Part shown: positions 1 through 4,952 of the stretch, piece after piece
How positions within the stretch are numbered: position 1 is the stretch's first letter
Layout of the letters: every line of letters begins with the position of its first letter
DNA from: Bacteroidota bacterium
GTDB lineage: Bacteria; Bacteroidota; Bacteroidia; B-17B0; Aurantibacillaceae
Assembly (NCBI GenBank): GCA_025360565.1
Contig: JANYBY010000142.1
Span: forward strand, 1-5,450
Length of the DNA: 5,450 bases
Direction: 5' to 3'
Position numbers and translations under genes: made by a program
The notes under the pieces: generated by a model
What the model was told of the DNA's origin: nothing
The model's input: the letters and a program-made list of their open reading frames with translations, nothing else
The model's database searches: none

Positions 1-449
1 CCAGCGTTGAACGCACCAGTAATGTGCACGACCTTTGGAAATTAGGATTAGCTTATGATATGCCAAGCAAACCGGTTGACGGTTTAACGGTTGAAGCTGT
101 TCACGATGCAATGGAAGAAGCCGTGGCAAGGGCGCGCAGAGGCGATGGCCCTACTTTTTTAGAAATGAAAACCTACCGCTACAAAGGGCACAGTATGAGC
201 GATGCCCAAACTTACCGTACTAAGGACGAAGTAAAAGAATATCAAAAACAAGATCCTATAGAAAAAGTTTTAGACACCTTAAAACAAAATAAATGGATGG
301 ATGATGCAGGTGTTGAAGCCGCGGAAGCCCGTGTAAAAGCTCTTGTGGATGAAAGCGTGAAGTTCGCGGAAGATAGTCCGTACCCCGATGCTAGTGAGTT
401 GTACAAGGATGTTTACGCGGATGATGGATACCCTTTTATTGAACTTTAA
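1..449 (+). CDS. pdhA: Pyruvate dehydrogenase E1 component, alpha subunit (C-terminal part)
   Basis: This is the thiamine-diphosphate-dependent E1-alpha subunit, which with E1-beta decarboxylates pyruvate and passes the acetyl group to lipoyl-E2 in the cytoplasm. Only the last 148 residues are present; the first whole codon begins at base 3 and the stop is TAA at 447-449. The visible chain opens with SVERTSNVHDLWKLGLAYDM, a strongly conserved E1-alpha stretch. Next come the PVDG segment, the GPTFLEMKTYRYKGHSMSD segment (about 147-203) that forms the active-site His/Ser loop, and the YRTKDEV segment. In mammalian E1-alpha the serine in this loop is a regulatory phosphosite; whether it is used here is unknown. 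The chain ends in an ordinary acidic tail. A GTG at base 24 is an internal valine codon, not a start. pdhC follows after 36 bp without an intervening E1-beta gene, so pdhB must lie elsewhere. Confidence 0.95.
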   Translation, partial: SVERTSNVHDLWKLGLAYDMPSKPVDGLTVEAVHDAMEEAVARARRGDGPTFLEMKTYRYKGHSMSDAQTYRTKDEVKEYQKQDPIEKVLDTLKQNKWMDDAGVEAAEARVKALVDESVKFAEDSPYPDASELYKDVYADDGYPFIEL

Positions 450-485
450 ACAAATTTAAAATTGACTTTCCGAAAATAAAAAAAA

Positions 486-2114
486 ATGGCCGAAATAGTT
501 AGAATGCCCCGATTAAGTGATACCATGACAGAAGGTGTTGTGGCTAAGTGGCACAAAAAAGTGGGCGACAAAGTTAAAAGCGGCGATCTGCTCGCCGATA
601 TTGAAACCGATAAAGCTACAATGGAATTTGAATCCTTTCAGGATGGGGTTTTATTATACATTGGTGTGCCCGAAAAAAGCGCGGCGCCTATAGATTCAGT
701 ACTTGCTATTTTAGGAAAAGAAGGAGAAGATATTAAAGGTTTGATGAACGGTGAGTCCGGAGGGAAAGCGGAGAGCAAAGACGACAAGAAGCAGGACAGC
801 AAGACGCAAGACGCGGCTTCGACAAACTCAGCCACCACAACAAGCTCGGCAGCAGCTATTCCCGCTGGAGTTGAGATCGTGAGAATGCCAAAGTTAAGTG
901 ATACGATGACAGAAGGTGTGGTAGAAAAATGGCACAAAAAAGTGGGCGATAAAGTTAAGAGCGGCGAATTATTAGCGGATATAGCAACAGATAAAGCCAC
1001 TATGGAATTTGAATCGTTTCAGGATGGTGTTTTGATACATATTGGTATTGCCGAAGGTAAAAGCGTTCCGGTTGACAGTGTGTTAGCAATTTTAGGAAAA
1101 GGCGGGGAAGATATCAATGCGATTTTAGCATCGCTGAATTCTGGCGGAGGCAAAAAACAAGACAGCACGAGTCAAGACAGCAAGAAGCAAGACGCTGTTA
1201 CTTCAAGCGGAGTTGAGACAAAAAACGCGGTTTCTACAAACTCAACTAGCGATGGCGGCAGAATAAAAGCTTCGCCCCTGGCAAAAGCGTTGGCAAAAGA
1301 AAAAGGAATTGACATCAGCAACGTACACGGCAGCGGTGATAATGGCCGTATTACTAAATCCGATATTGAGAATTTTAAAGGTTCAACAGGGTCAAAATCC
1401 TCTGCAGCAACCGCGCAAATAACTTTGGGTAAAGAAAGTTTTACAGATGAACCCGCATCGCAAATGCGCAAAACCATTGCCCGCCGTTTATTAGAAAGTA
1501 AAAATGGCGCGCCTCACTTTTATTTAAATATTGAAGTGGATATGGATAACGCCATCGCGGCGCGAACAGCCATAAATAATATTCCCGATACAAAAGTATC
1601 GTATAACGATCTGGTTATAAAAGCCTGCGCGGCCGCGCTGCGTAAGCACCCGCGCGTTAACAGCAGTTGGATGACGGATAAAATAAGGCTCAATCATCAC
1701 ATACACATTGGCATGGCCGTTGCGGTTGAAGATGGTTTATTGGTTCCGGTAATTCGTTTTGCCGATCAGCTTTCGCTTTCACAAATTTCGGCACAAGCAA
1801 AAGACCTTGGCAAACGCGCCAAGGATAAAAAATTGCAGCCGGCCGATTGGGAAGGAAATACGTTTACAGTTTCTAATCTTGGTATGTTTGGTATTGAATC
1901 TTTCACTTCTATCATTAACTCTCCTGAATCGTGTATACTTTCGGTTGGCGCCATAAGACAAGTGCCGGTAGTAAAAAATAATTTAGTTGTTCCCGGCAAT
2001 ACCATGATGTTAACGTTGGCTTGTGATCACCGGAGTGTGGACGGAGCAACAGGTGCAGCATTTTTGCAAACTTTAAAAATATTTTTAGAGAACCCTGTTA
2101 CTATTTTAGCTTAA
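486..2114 (+). CDS. pdhC: Pyruvate dehydrogenase E2, dihydrolipoamide acetyltransferase with two lipoyl domains
   Basis: The E2 core of the PDH complex transfers the acetyl group from lipoyl-lysine to CoA. The 542 residues read as lipoyl domain 1 (about 2-80, lipoyl Lys43 in DKATMEF), a Lys/Gln/Asp/Ser/Thr/Ala linker (about 89-127), lipoyl domain 2 (about 129-207, Lys170), a second KKQDS-type linker (about 218-257), the peripheral subunit-binding domain (about 259-297, ASPLAKALAKEKGI and GRITKSDI), a short linker, and the catalytic domain (about 320-542). The catalytic domain carries TVSNLGMFG at 461-469 and the active-site DHRSVDG at 514-520, with His515 and Asp519. All key residues are present and the length is normal for a two-lipoyl E2. 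The ATG at 486 follows an A-rich leader without a Shine-Dalgarno sequence. It is probably co-transcribed with pdhA. The subunit-binding domain recruits E1 and E3; neither E1-beta nor E3 is encoded in this window. Confidence 0.97.
   Translation: MAEIVRMPRLSDTMTEGVVAKWHKKVGDKVKSGDLLADIETDKATMEFESFQDGVLLYIGVPEKSAAPIDSVLAILGKEGEDIKGLMNGESGGKAESKDDKKQDSKTQDAASTNSATTTSSAAAIPAGVEIVRMPKLSDTMTEGVVEKWHKKVGDKVKSGELLADIATDKATMEFESFQDGVLIHIGIAEGKSVPVDSVLAILGKGGEDINAILASLNSGGGKKQDSTSQDSKKQDAVTSSGVETKNAVSTNSTSDGGRIKASPLAKALAKEKGIDISNVHGSGDNGRITKSDIENFKGSTGSKSSAATAQITLGKESFTDEPASQMRKTIARRLLESKNGAPHFYLNIEVDMDNAIAARTAINNIPDTKVSYNDLVIKACAAALRKHPRVNSSWMTDKIRLNHHIHIGMAVAVEDGLLVPVIRFADQLSLSQISAQAKDLGKRAKDKKLQPADWEGNTFTVSNLGMFGIESFTSIINSPESCILSVGAIRQVPVVKNNLVVPGNTMMLTLACDHRSVDGATGAAFLQTLKIFLENPVTILA
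492..1127 (+). repeat. Internal duplication in pdhC: lipoyl domain plus linker, two copies 381 bp apart
   Basis: Residues 3-87 (bases 492-746) and 130-214 (bases 873-1127) align without gaps at an offset of 127 codons. Over the first 54 aligned residues 50 are identical; the four changes are R/K, A/E, D/E and E/A. Hand counting gives 133 of 162 identical bases there. Of the 50 identical residues, 20 are encoded by different codons. Similarity drops after the DGVL turn. The linkers that follow each domain also resemble each other, with KKQDS, QDA and STNS in both, so the repeated module is probably lipoyl domain plus linker. Multiple lipoyl domains are usual in E2 proteins. Confidence 0.9.
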
Positions 2115-2187
2115 CATCCTGAGAAATAACGCTTCTTTCAGAACAAATTTTTTGTACCTCAGAATGGCCTTACGAAGTTCCGGGGCA

Positions 2188-2556
2188 TTACATTTGTATC
2201 ATCCTGAAAGGAAGGTCTACTAGCGTTTGATAATCCTCTCCTGATTCCATAATATCCTCTTCTTCGTATTTCCAATTAATAATAACATTGGTTCCTTGTT
2301 TCTGAATGCTTTCCAATTTTTTAAAAATTTCCAATATTGAGATGGCCGACGGGGTATTAAAATATTCAAGCTCTATCGTAACAAGGGTTAAAGGCTTAAC
2401 TGATGTAGAGTATAGGTCTAATGCGCTAAGCAACGGTTTATAAAACTCAAGCGCGTCTTCTGCTATTGAACGCCCCTTAATTAATAAGCTCCCTTTAATA
2501 AGATCAAAATCAATTAAAGGGCTTCTTTCTGTACTTTCATTTTTATACTTTTCCAT
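2188..2556 (-). CDS. SiaC-family regulatory phosphoprotein (formerly DUF1987)
   Basis: This 122-residue cytoplasmic protein has no signal peptide or membrane segment. It shows the family pattern: an N-terminal EST..SP start, LLIKGRSIAEDALEFYKPLL (24-43), IELEYFNTPSA (61-71), a helix with LEIFKKLESIQKQG, and a C-terminal VIINWKYEEED..ESGEDY segment. In Pseudomonas aeruginosa, SiaC is phosphorylated on a threonine in this YxNT motif by the kinase SiaB and dephosphorylated by the phosphatase SiaA, and its unphosphorylated form activates the diguanylate cyclase SiaD. The matching threonine here is Thr68. After it the sequence is PSAI where the family more often has a Ser-Ser-Lys-type stretch (from memory). 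No siaA, siaB or siaD gene lies beside it, so the partner is unknown. The ATG at 2556 is the only usable start: the frame runs upstream without a Met to a TAG at 2607-2605. It is convergent with pdhC. Confidence 0.88.
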   Translation of the reverse strand: MEKYKNESTERSPLIDFDLIKGSLLIKGRSIAEDALEFYKPLLSALDLYSTSVKPLTLVTIELEYFNTPSAISILEIFKKLESIQKQGTNVIINWKYEEEDIMESGEDYQTLVDLPFRMIQM

Positions 2557-2591
2557 AGGGCGGATCTTTCTAGTTCTATTTACAATAAAGT

Positions 2592-2607
2592 TAGGTTGAA
2601 AAACCTA
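2592..2607. other. Small perfect hairpin with GAAA tetraloop
   Basis: TAGGTT-GAAA-AACCTA forms a 6-bp perfect stem. It lies 36 bases before the ATG of the SiaC-family gene, so in that gene's leader (minus strand) the loop would read UUUC; only a plus-strand transcript would have the GNRA-type GAAA loop. No U-run follows on either strand, so it is not a typical terminator. Its function is unknown. Confidence 0.35.
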
Positions 2608-2658
2608 TTTAGAAGTTACCGAATGGTTATAAGTTTTAAAAGCTATTATCATTTTTAG

Positions 2659-2676
2659 TAATTAAACGTTTAATTA
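2659..2676. promoter_or_regulatory. 18-bp perfect palindrome, candidate operator
   Basis: TAATTAAACGTTTAATTA equals its own reverse complement over all 18 bases, centred on ACGT. It lies 102 bp from the SiaC-family ATG and 117 bp from the lipoprotein ATG. A two-fold symmetric site of this size in a divergent promoter region fits binding by a dimeric regulator. The A/T-rich composition makes chance symmetry more likely than in mixed sequence, and no regulator gene lies in the window. Confidence 0.45.
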
Positions 2677-2749
2677 TTTTTAACTCTCTTAATCCGCCTA
2701 AAAATGAAACCAATGAATAATGCAAGCTATTGTCAAAATTATATAATAC

Positions 2750-2776
2750 TTGTAAGTATAAAGTCCCTCATCTTTG
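2750..2776 (+). promoter_or_regulatory. Weak candidate promoter for the small lipoprotein
   Basis: TTG at 2750-2752 and CATCTTTG at 2769-2776 resemble the Bacteroidota -33 TTG and -7 TAnnTTTG boxes. One -7 base is off and the spacing is 16, just under the 17-23 usually described. A start a few bases downstream would give a leader of about 10 bases before the ATG at 2794. Confidence 0.25.
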
Positions 2777-2786
2777 TTATAACAAA
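2773..2786. promoter_or_regulatory. 14-bp perfect palindrome next to the lipoprotein start
   Basis: TTTGTTATAACAAA is perfectly symmetric. It overlaps the TTTG of the candidate -7 box and covers the expected transcription start, 7 bases before the ATG at 2794. If real, a protein bound here would block initiation. It is A/T-rich, so chance is possible. Confidence 0.3.
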
Positions 2787-2793
2787 AAAAAAC

Positions 2794-3030
2794 ATGAAAA
2801 AAATTACAATTTTAGCTATTGCAGCTTTAGGAATTACTTTTGCTTCTTGCAAAAAAAACAGAACTTGCACCTGTACCTACGTTAATCAAGGTTCAGGGAA
2901 AGCCTCAACACAAATTACCACTTTTACAAATGTGACCAAAAAAGATGCGCTTTCTAATTGCAGCTCCGGCACATCATACAATATTGATGAGCCTAATGAT
3001 ATGCAGTTCAGAACTTGTACGTTGAAGTAA
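2794..3030 (+). CDS. Small cysteine-rich lipoprotein of unknown function
   Basis: The product has 78 residues. MKKITILAIAALGITFASC is a lipoprotein signal peptide: two lysines, a hydrophobic core and a lipobox-like FASC with the lipidated Cys at 19. The mature chain begins CKKNRTCTCTY and has four more cysteines (25, 27, 56, 75), enough for two disulfides. The middle is Thr/Ser/Asn-rich and the chain ends RTCTLK. The layout recalls short uncharacterised Bacteroidota lipoproteins with a CxC motif right after the lipobox; I know no function for them. The frame stays open up to an ATG at 2704, but that start would put 30 residues before the signal peptide and bury the candidate promoter, so 2794 is preferred. 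The location is probably periplasmic-facing inner membrane or outer membrane. Confidence 0.8.
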   Translation: MKKITILAIAALGITFASCKKNRTCTCTYVNQGSGKASTQITTFTNVTKKDALSNCSSGTSYNIDEPNDMQFRTCTLK

Positions 3031-3070
3031 TTAAGTTTGAGTACAATTTTCGATTTAAAATTTTCACTTA

Positions 3071-3088
3071 TCAATTTGCAGAAATTGA
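3071..3088. terminator. 7-bp hairpin in the convergent gap, possible weak terminator
   Basis: TCAATTT-GCAG-AAATTGA is a perfect stem 41 bases after the small lipoprotein stop and 45 bases after the beta-helix gene stop on the other strand. The stem is A/T-rich and neither strand has a clean U-run directly after it, so termination is uncertain. A weaker AATTTT/AAAATT inverted repeat (3045-3062) precedes it. Around 3084-3111 the DNA is a loose repetition of TTGAA and AATGAA words. The gap holds no gene. Confidence 0.3.
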
Positions 3089-3132
3089 ACAATGAATATT
3101 GAAAAATGAACATGTGCGAATGTTGAGTCGGC

Positions 3133-4623
3133 TCAATTCACCCAATAAGCTCCAACCGTTACACTCACCTGATTTCTCACCGCTCCTTCAATATCTGTTG
3201 GGAATAGTATAGCATTTGAAGTTGCTTGGGTGCTGACGAAATTTTTTACTGCAGCTTGACTGGGTTTCGTTTTAAAATAATAATTGCCCGGGTCTTCGTA
3301 ATCAAGGTCGCTTCCATTCCATTTCATACAATTAAAATACCGGTTAGGTTCCGCGTTTACATCTATAGTTGTTTTTAACCAGCAATTGCTGAATACAACA
3401 CTTGGCGTGGGCGTTGGTTTAAGATCAATACCAAGTTCGTTACCCAGTTTTCCATCAACAATACAATTACCAAAATAACAGGTATCTAAAGAAAAAGTTG
3501 ATGCAGCAGAATAATTATTAATGTTAATAGTTGGTTTATCTCTTGCCTTATCTTTGTTCCAATAATTTGCAAACGTACAATGTATGAATGTGTACTTTCC
3601 GCCCAATTGTAAATTAACGCTGTATTCCTGGCAATTGCTGATCACATTATTGCCTCCGTATACATTGTAATTTAAACCATACAGTCCCCACAAACTCATA
3701 TTCTGAATTTTTGTATTGGTGATTTTTAATCTGCGGGTGGCGGTTGGGTCAATACCCAAAGATGATCCAAGATTTTCGGCCTGCACACCAATATATCCGT
3801 TTTTAATAATTGCGTAATTGATCAAATTATTTTCGCTCCCTTCGTTTATCCAAATTCTGTCCCACTGTCCGGGTTCATCGGCCAAATCTTTTTCGCGCCT
3901 CGCTCCCTGAAAAGTAACTTCATTTCCTTTTGTGCCTTTTATTTGTATTTGTCCGCCTTGAAAAACCCAAAGGCCGGCTTTGTAATTCATATAAATATGC
4001 ACCCCTGCCGGAATCGTTAATTTTTGTCCGCTATCCACCACTAAATAACCGTAAATAACATGGGGCTTATCATTGGTCCATGTTGTATCAACATTTTTTG
4101 TTGAACTGATAATTGAAAACGGAAAATAAGTTCCGTCTTTAAATTTAATAGCGTCGGTAGGCCTATGATAATAGGCGTTTTGGCCCCATGCTTCCAGGTA
4201 TACGGTTTGCACATTGCCGTTGGTGGTAAATTGAATACCATCGCTGATAATGAATGGGATATTTGGATTACCCGGATTTACATTTACCTGAATAAAAATA
4301 TACATACTATCGTGTGCCGCAATTACAATATCTGTAAAACTTCTTCCGGGCAGTCCGTCCACATTAATAATAAAGTTAGAAGCGTTTCCGCCAATCAATT
4401 GAATATTCGAAATTTTTATTTTCTGGCTGTTGTTATTTCTGATCTTTATATTTTGGGTTGCAGATCCTATTGTAGTAAAAACGGTATCAAATAAAACAGA
4501 ATCTTGCGAAAAATGAAGCTTTGCCCCGGAGTCGGTGGTTATTTTGTCCTTTTTACATGAAACAAAATTAAAAACTGTGATGAACAGGATAACGAGGAAG
4601 GCTATTTTACCGAATGATTTCAA
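3133..4623 (-). CDS. Right-handed parallel beta-helix lipoprotein, function unknown
   Basis: The 496 residues begin with a signal peptide (1-22) and lipobox FVSC, with the lipidated Cys at 23 followed by KKDK. Residues about 35-150 are an Ig-like beta domain (SVLFDTVFTTIGSAT, GGNASNFIINVDGLPG, DSMYIFIQVNV, EAWGQNA). Residues about 185-430 carry the short strand-turn periodicity of a pectin-lyase-like beta-helix: LTIPAGVHIYM, GGQIQIKGTKGNEVTFQG, PGQWDRIWINEG, AIIKNGYIGVQAEN, ITNTKIQNMS, GGKYTFIHCTFANYW and YFGNCIVDG. The tail (D..GAVR....VGAYWVN) matches the DxxGxxR...DxGAY end of such proteins. I recognise this as a Bacteroidota lipoprotein family without an assigned activity; no catalytic residues can be named. 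The likely site is the outer membrane. The start is TTG at 4623: a TGA lies two codons upstream and no ATG or GTG occurs before the signal peptide. Confidence 0.82.
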   Translation of the reverse strand: MKSFGKIAFLVILFITVFNFVSCKKDKITTDSGAKLHFSQDSVLFDTVFTTIGSATQNIKIRNNNSQKIKISNIQLIGGNASNFIINVDGLPGRSFTDIVIAAHDSMYIFIQVNVNPGNPNIPFIISDGIQFTTNGNVQTVYLEAWGQNAYYHRPTDAIKFKDGTYFPFSIISSTKNVDTTWTNDKPHVIYGYLVVDSGQKLTIPAGVHIYMNYKAGLWVFQGGQIQIKGTKGNEVTFQGARREKDLADEPGQWDRIWINEGSENNLINYAIIKNGYIGVQAENLGSSLGIDPTATRRLKITNTKIQNMSLWGLYGLNYNVYGGNNVISNCQEYSVNLQLGGKYTFIHCTFANYWNKDKARDKPTININNYSAASTFSLDTCYFGNCIVDGKLGNELGIDLKPTPTPSVVFSNCWLKTTIDVNAEPNRYFNCMKWNGSDLDYEDPGNYYFKTKPSQAAVKNFVSTQATSNAILFPTDIEGAVRNQVSVTVGAYWVN

Positions 4624-4627
4624 TATT

Positions 4628-4635
4628 CAAATATA
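4628..4635 (-). promoter_or_regulatory. Candidate -7 box TATATTTG for the beta-helix lipoprotein
   Basis: On the minus strand TATATTTG matches TAnnTTTG exactly. Only four bases separate it from the TTG start codon at 4623, so transcription would begin at or next to the start codon, giving a nearly leaderless mRNA. No TTG lies 17-23 bases upstream; the nearest on that strand (plus-strand CAA at 4662-4664) is 26 bases away. Either the box is accidental or the start arrangement is unusual. Confidence 0.3.
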
Positions 4636-4674
4636 AACGTATAAAAGGGGAAAATAGTATTCAAAAATTAAATT

Positions 4675-4849
4675 ATTTAAACCACATAGGTTCACGTTTT
4701 TTTGAACCAATTTTTGCATTTAATCACATAGACATTTATCACAAAATAAGAGGAAGCATAGAATGGAAGCTTTGCTTCCATTTACTTTGTTTGCCTTTAA
4801 CTCTTCTAATACAATGATTCTATGTGGTTTAAATCTATGTGGTTTAAAT
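4675..4849. repeat. Nested palindromic intergenic element, MITE/REP-like
   Basis: The element is bounded by a perfect 15-bp inverted repeat, ATTTAAACCACATAG (4675-4689) and CTATGTGGTTTAAAT (4835-4849). A second right copy (4820-4834) is directly abutted to the last. A degenerate left copy (TCACATAGA, 4724-4732) pairs over 8 bp with the inner right copy, so left and right arms nest. Inside are a GGTTCA/TGAACC hairpin (4689-4708), a short AAGAG/CTCTT pair (4748-4752 with 4801-4805) and a central 9-bp hairpin AATGGAAGC-TTT-GCTTCCATT (4762-4782). No ORF of note and no clear target-site duplication are visible. Similar ACCACATAG/CTATGTGGT palindromes are, from memory, scattered in Bacteroidota genomes. 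It separates the divergent beta-helix and eno genes. Confidence 0.7.
4820..4849 (+). repeat. Tandem pair of CTATGTGGTTTAAAT
   Basis: Two perfect 15-bp copies (4820-4834 and 4835-4849) lie head to tail with no spacer at the right end of the palindromic element. Each is the reverse complement of the left end at 4675-4689. Confidence 0.9.
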
Positions 4850-4952
4850 TTATATCATATATTGTTTAAAAGTCAACAATTCTCCATTCTTAAATAATCA
4901 CTAATTTGGTCCCACTAATTCTAAATTTTTCATTCTAAATTTTTAATTTAAT
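4850..4952 (+). promoter_or_regulatory. Upstream region of eno with 14-bp-period direct repeat
   Basis: This A/T-rich leader lies between the palindromic element and the eno ATG. ATTCTAAATTTTT occurs twice (4918-4930 and 4932-4944), one base apart, ending 8 bases before the ATG. No Shine-Dalgarno sequence is present. No exact TAnnTTTG box is seen; TAATTTG at 4902-4908 is one base short of it. The promoter must lie here or inside the element, but I cannot place it. Confidence 0.4.

Larger units (their letters stand above)
2557..2793. promoter_or_regulatory. Divergent intergenic region between the SiaC-family gene and the small lipoprotein gene
   Basis: This 237-bp A/T-rich spacer must hold promoters for both outward genes. 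It contains two perfect palindromes and one hairpin, listed separately. On the minus strand TAATTTTG (2741-2734) matches the Bacteroidota -7 consensus TAnnTTTG, but no TTG lies at the usual distance upstream and it would leave a leader of about 170 bases before the SiaC-family gene. On the plus strand CATCTTTG (2769-2776), one base off the consensus, has a TTG at 2750-2752 with a 16-base gap. Both promoter calls are weak. Confidence 0.4.

Noticed and set aside
492..1127. Very recent duplication or assembly artefact of the lipoyl domain
   Set aside because: About 18 percent of bases differ in the best-matching 162 bp, mostly at synonymous positions, and two-lipoyl E2 proteins are normal.
638..1477. 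Open frames on the minus strand opposite pdhC (638-1000 and 1172-1477)
   Set aside because: They lie fully antisense to conserved pdhC domains and linkers, and their translations resemble no family. They are shadow frames.
2118..2162. Possible rho-independent terminator after pdhC (CTGAG/CTCAG pair; imperfect ACAAA/TTTGT hairpin near 2143)
   Set aside because: The CTGAG pair has only 5 bp with a 34-base loop, and the other is a short A/T stem with a mismatch and no following U-run. I cannot support a terminator call.
2115..2207. Direct repeat CATCCTGA at 2115-2122 and 2200-2207
   Set aside because: It is only 8 bp and the second copy lies in the coding end of the SiaC-family gene. It is compatible with chance.
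2704..2793. ATG at 2704 as the start of the small lipoprotein (108 residues)
   Set aside because: It would add 30 residues ahead of a complete lipoprotein signal peptide and overlap the candidate promoter. The ATG at 2794 places MKK directly at the hydrophobic core.
4165..4494. 109-codon plus-strand open frame inside the beta-helix gene
   Set aside because: It is antisense to a well-supported lipoprotein with coherent domain structure, and its translation shows no recognisable features.
4614..4817. 67-codon plus-strand open frame across the palindromic element
   Set aside because: It runs through hairpins and inverted repeats, has no family resemblance, and is explained by the repeat DNA.
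4675..4849. CRISPR-like array, because CTATGTGGTTTAAAT recurs
   Set aside because: The two right copies have no spacer and the left copies are inverted. There is no regular repeat-spacer pattern and no cas gene.
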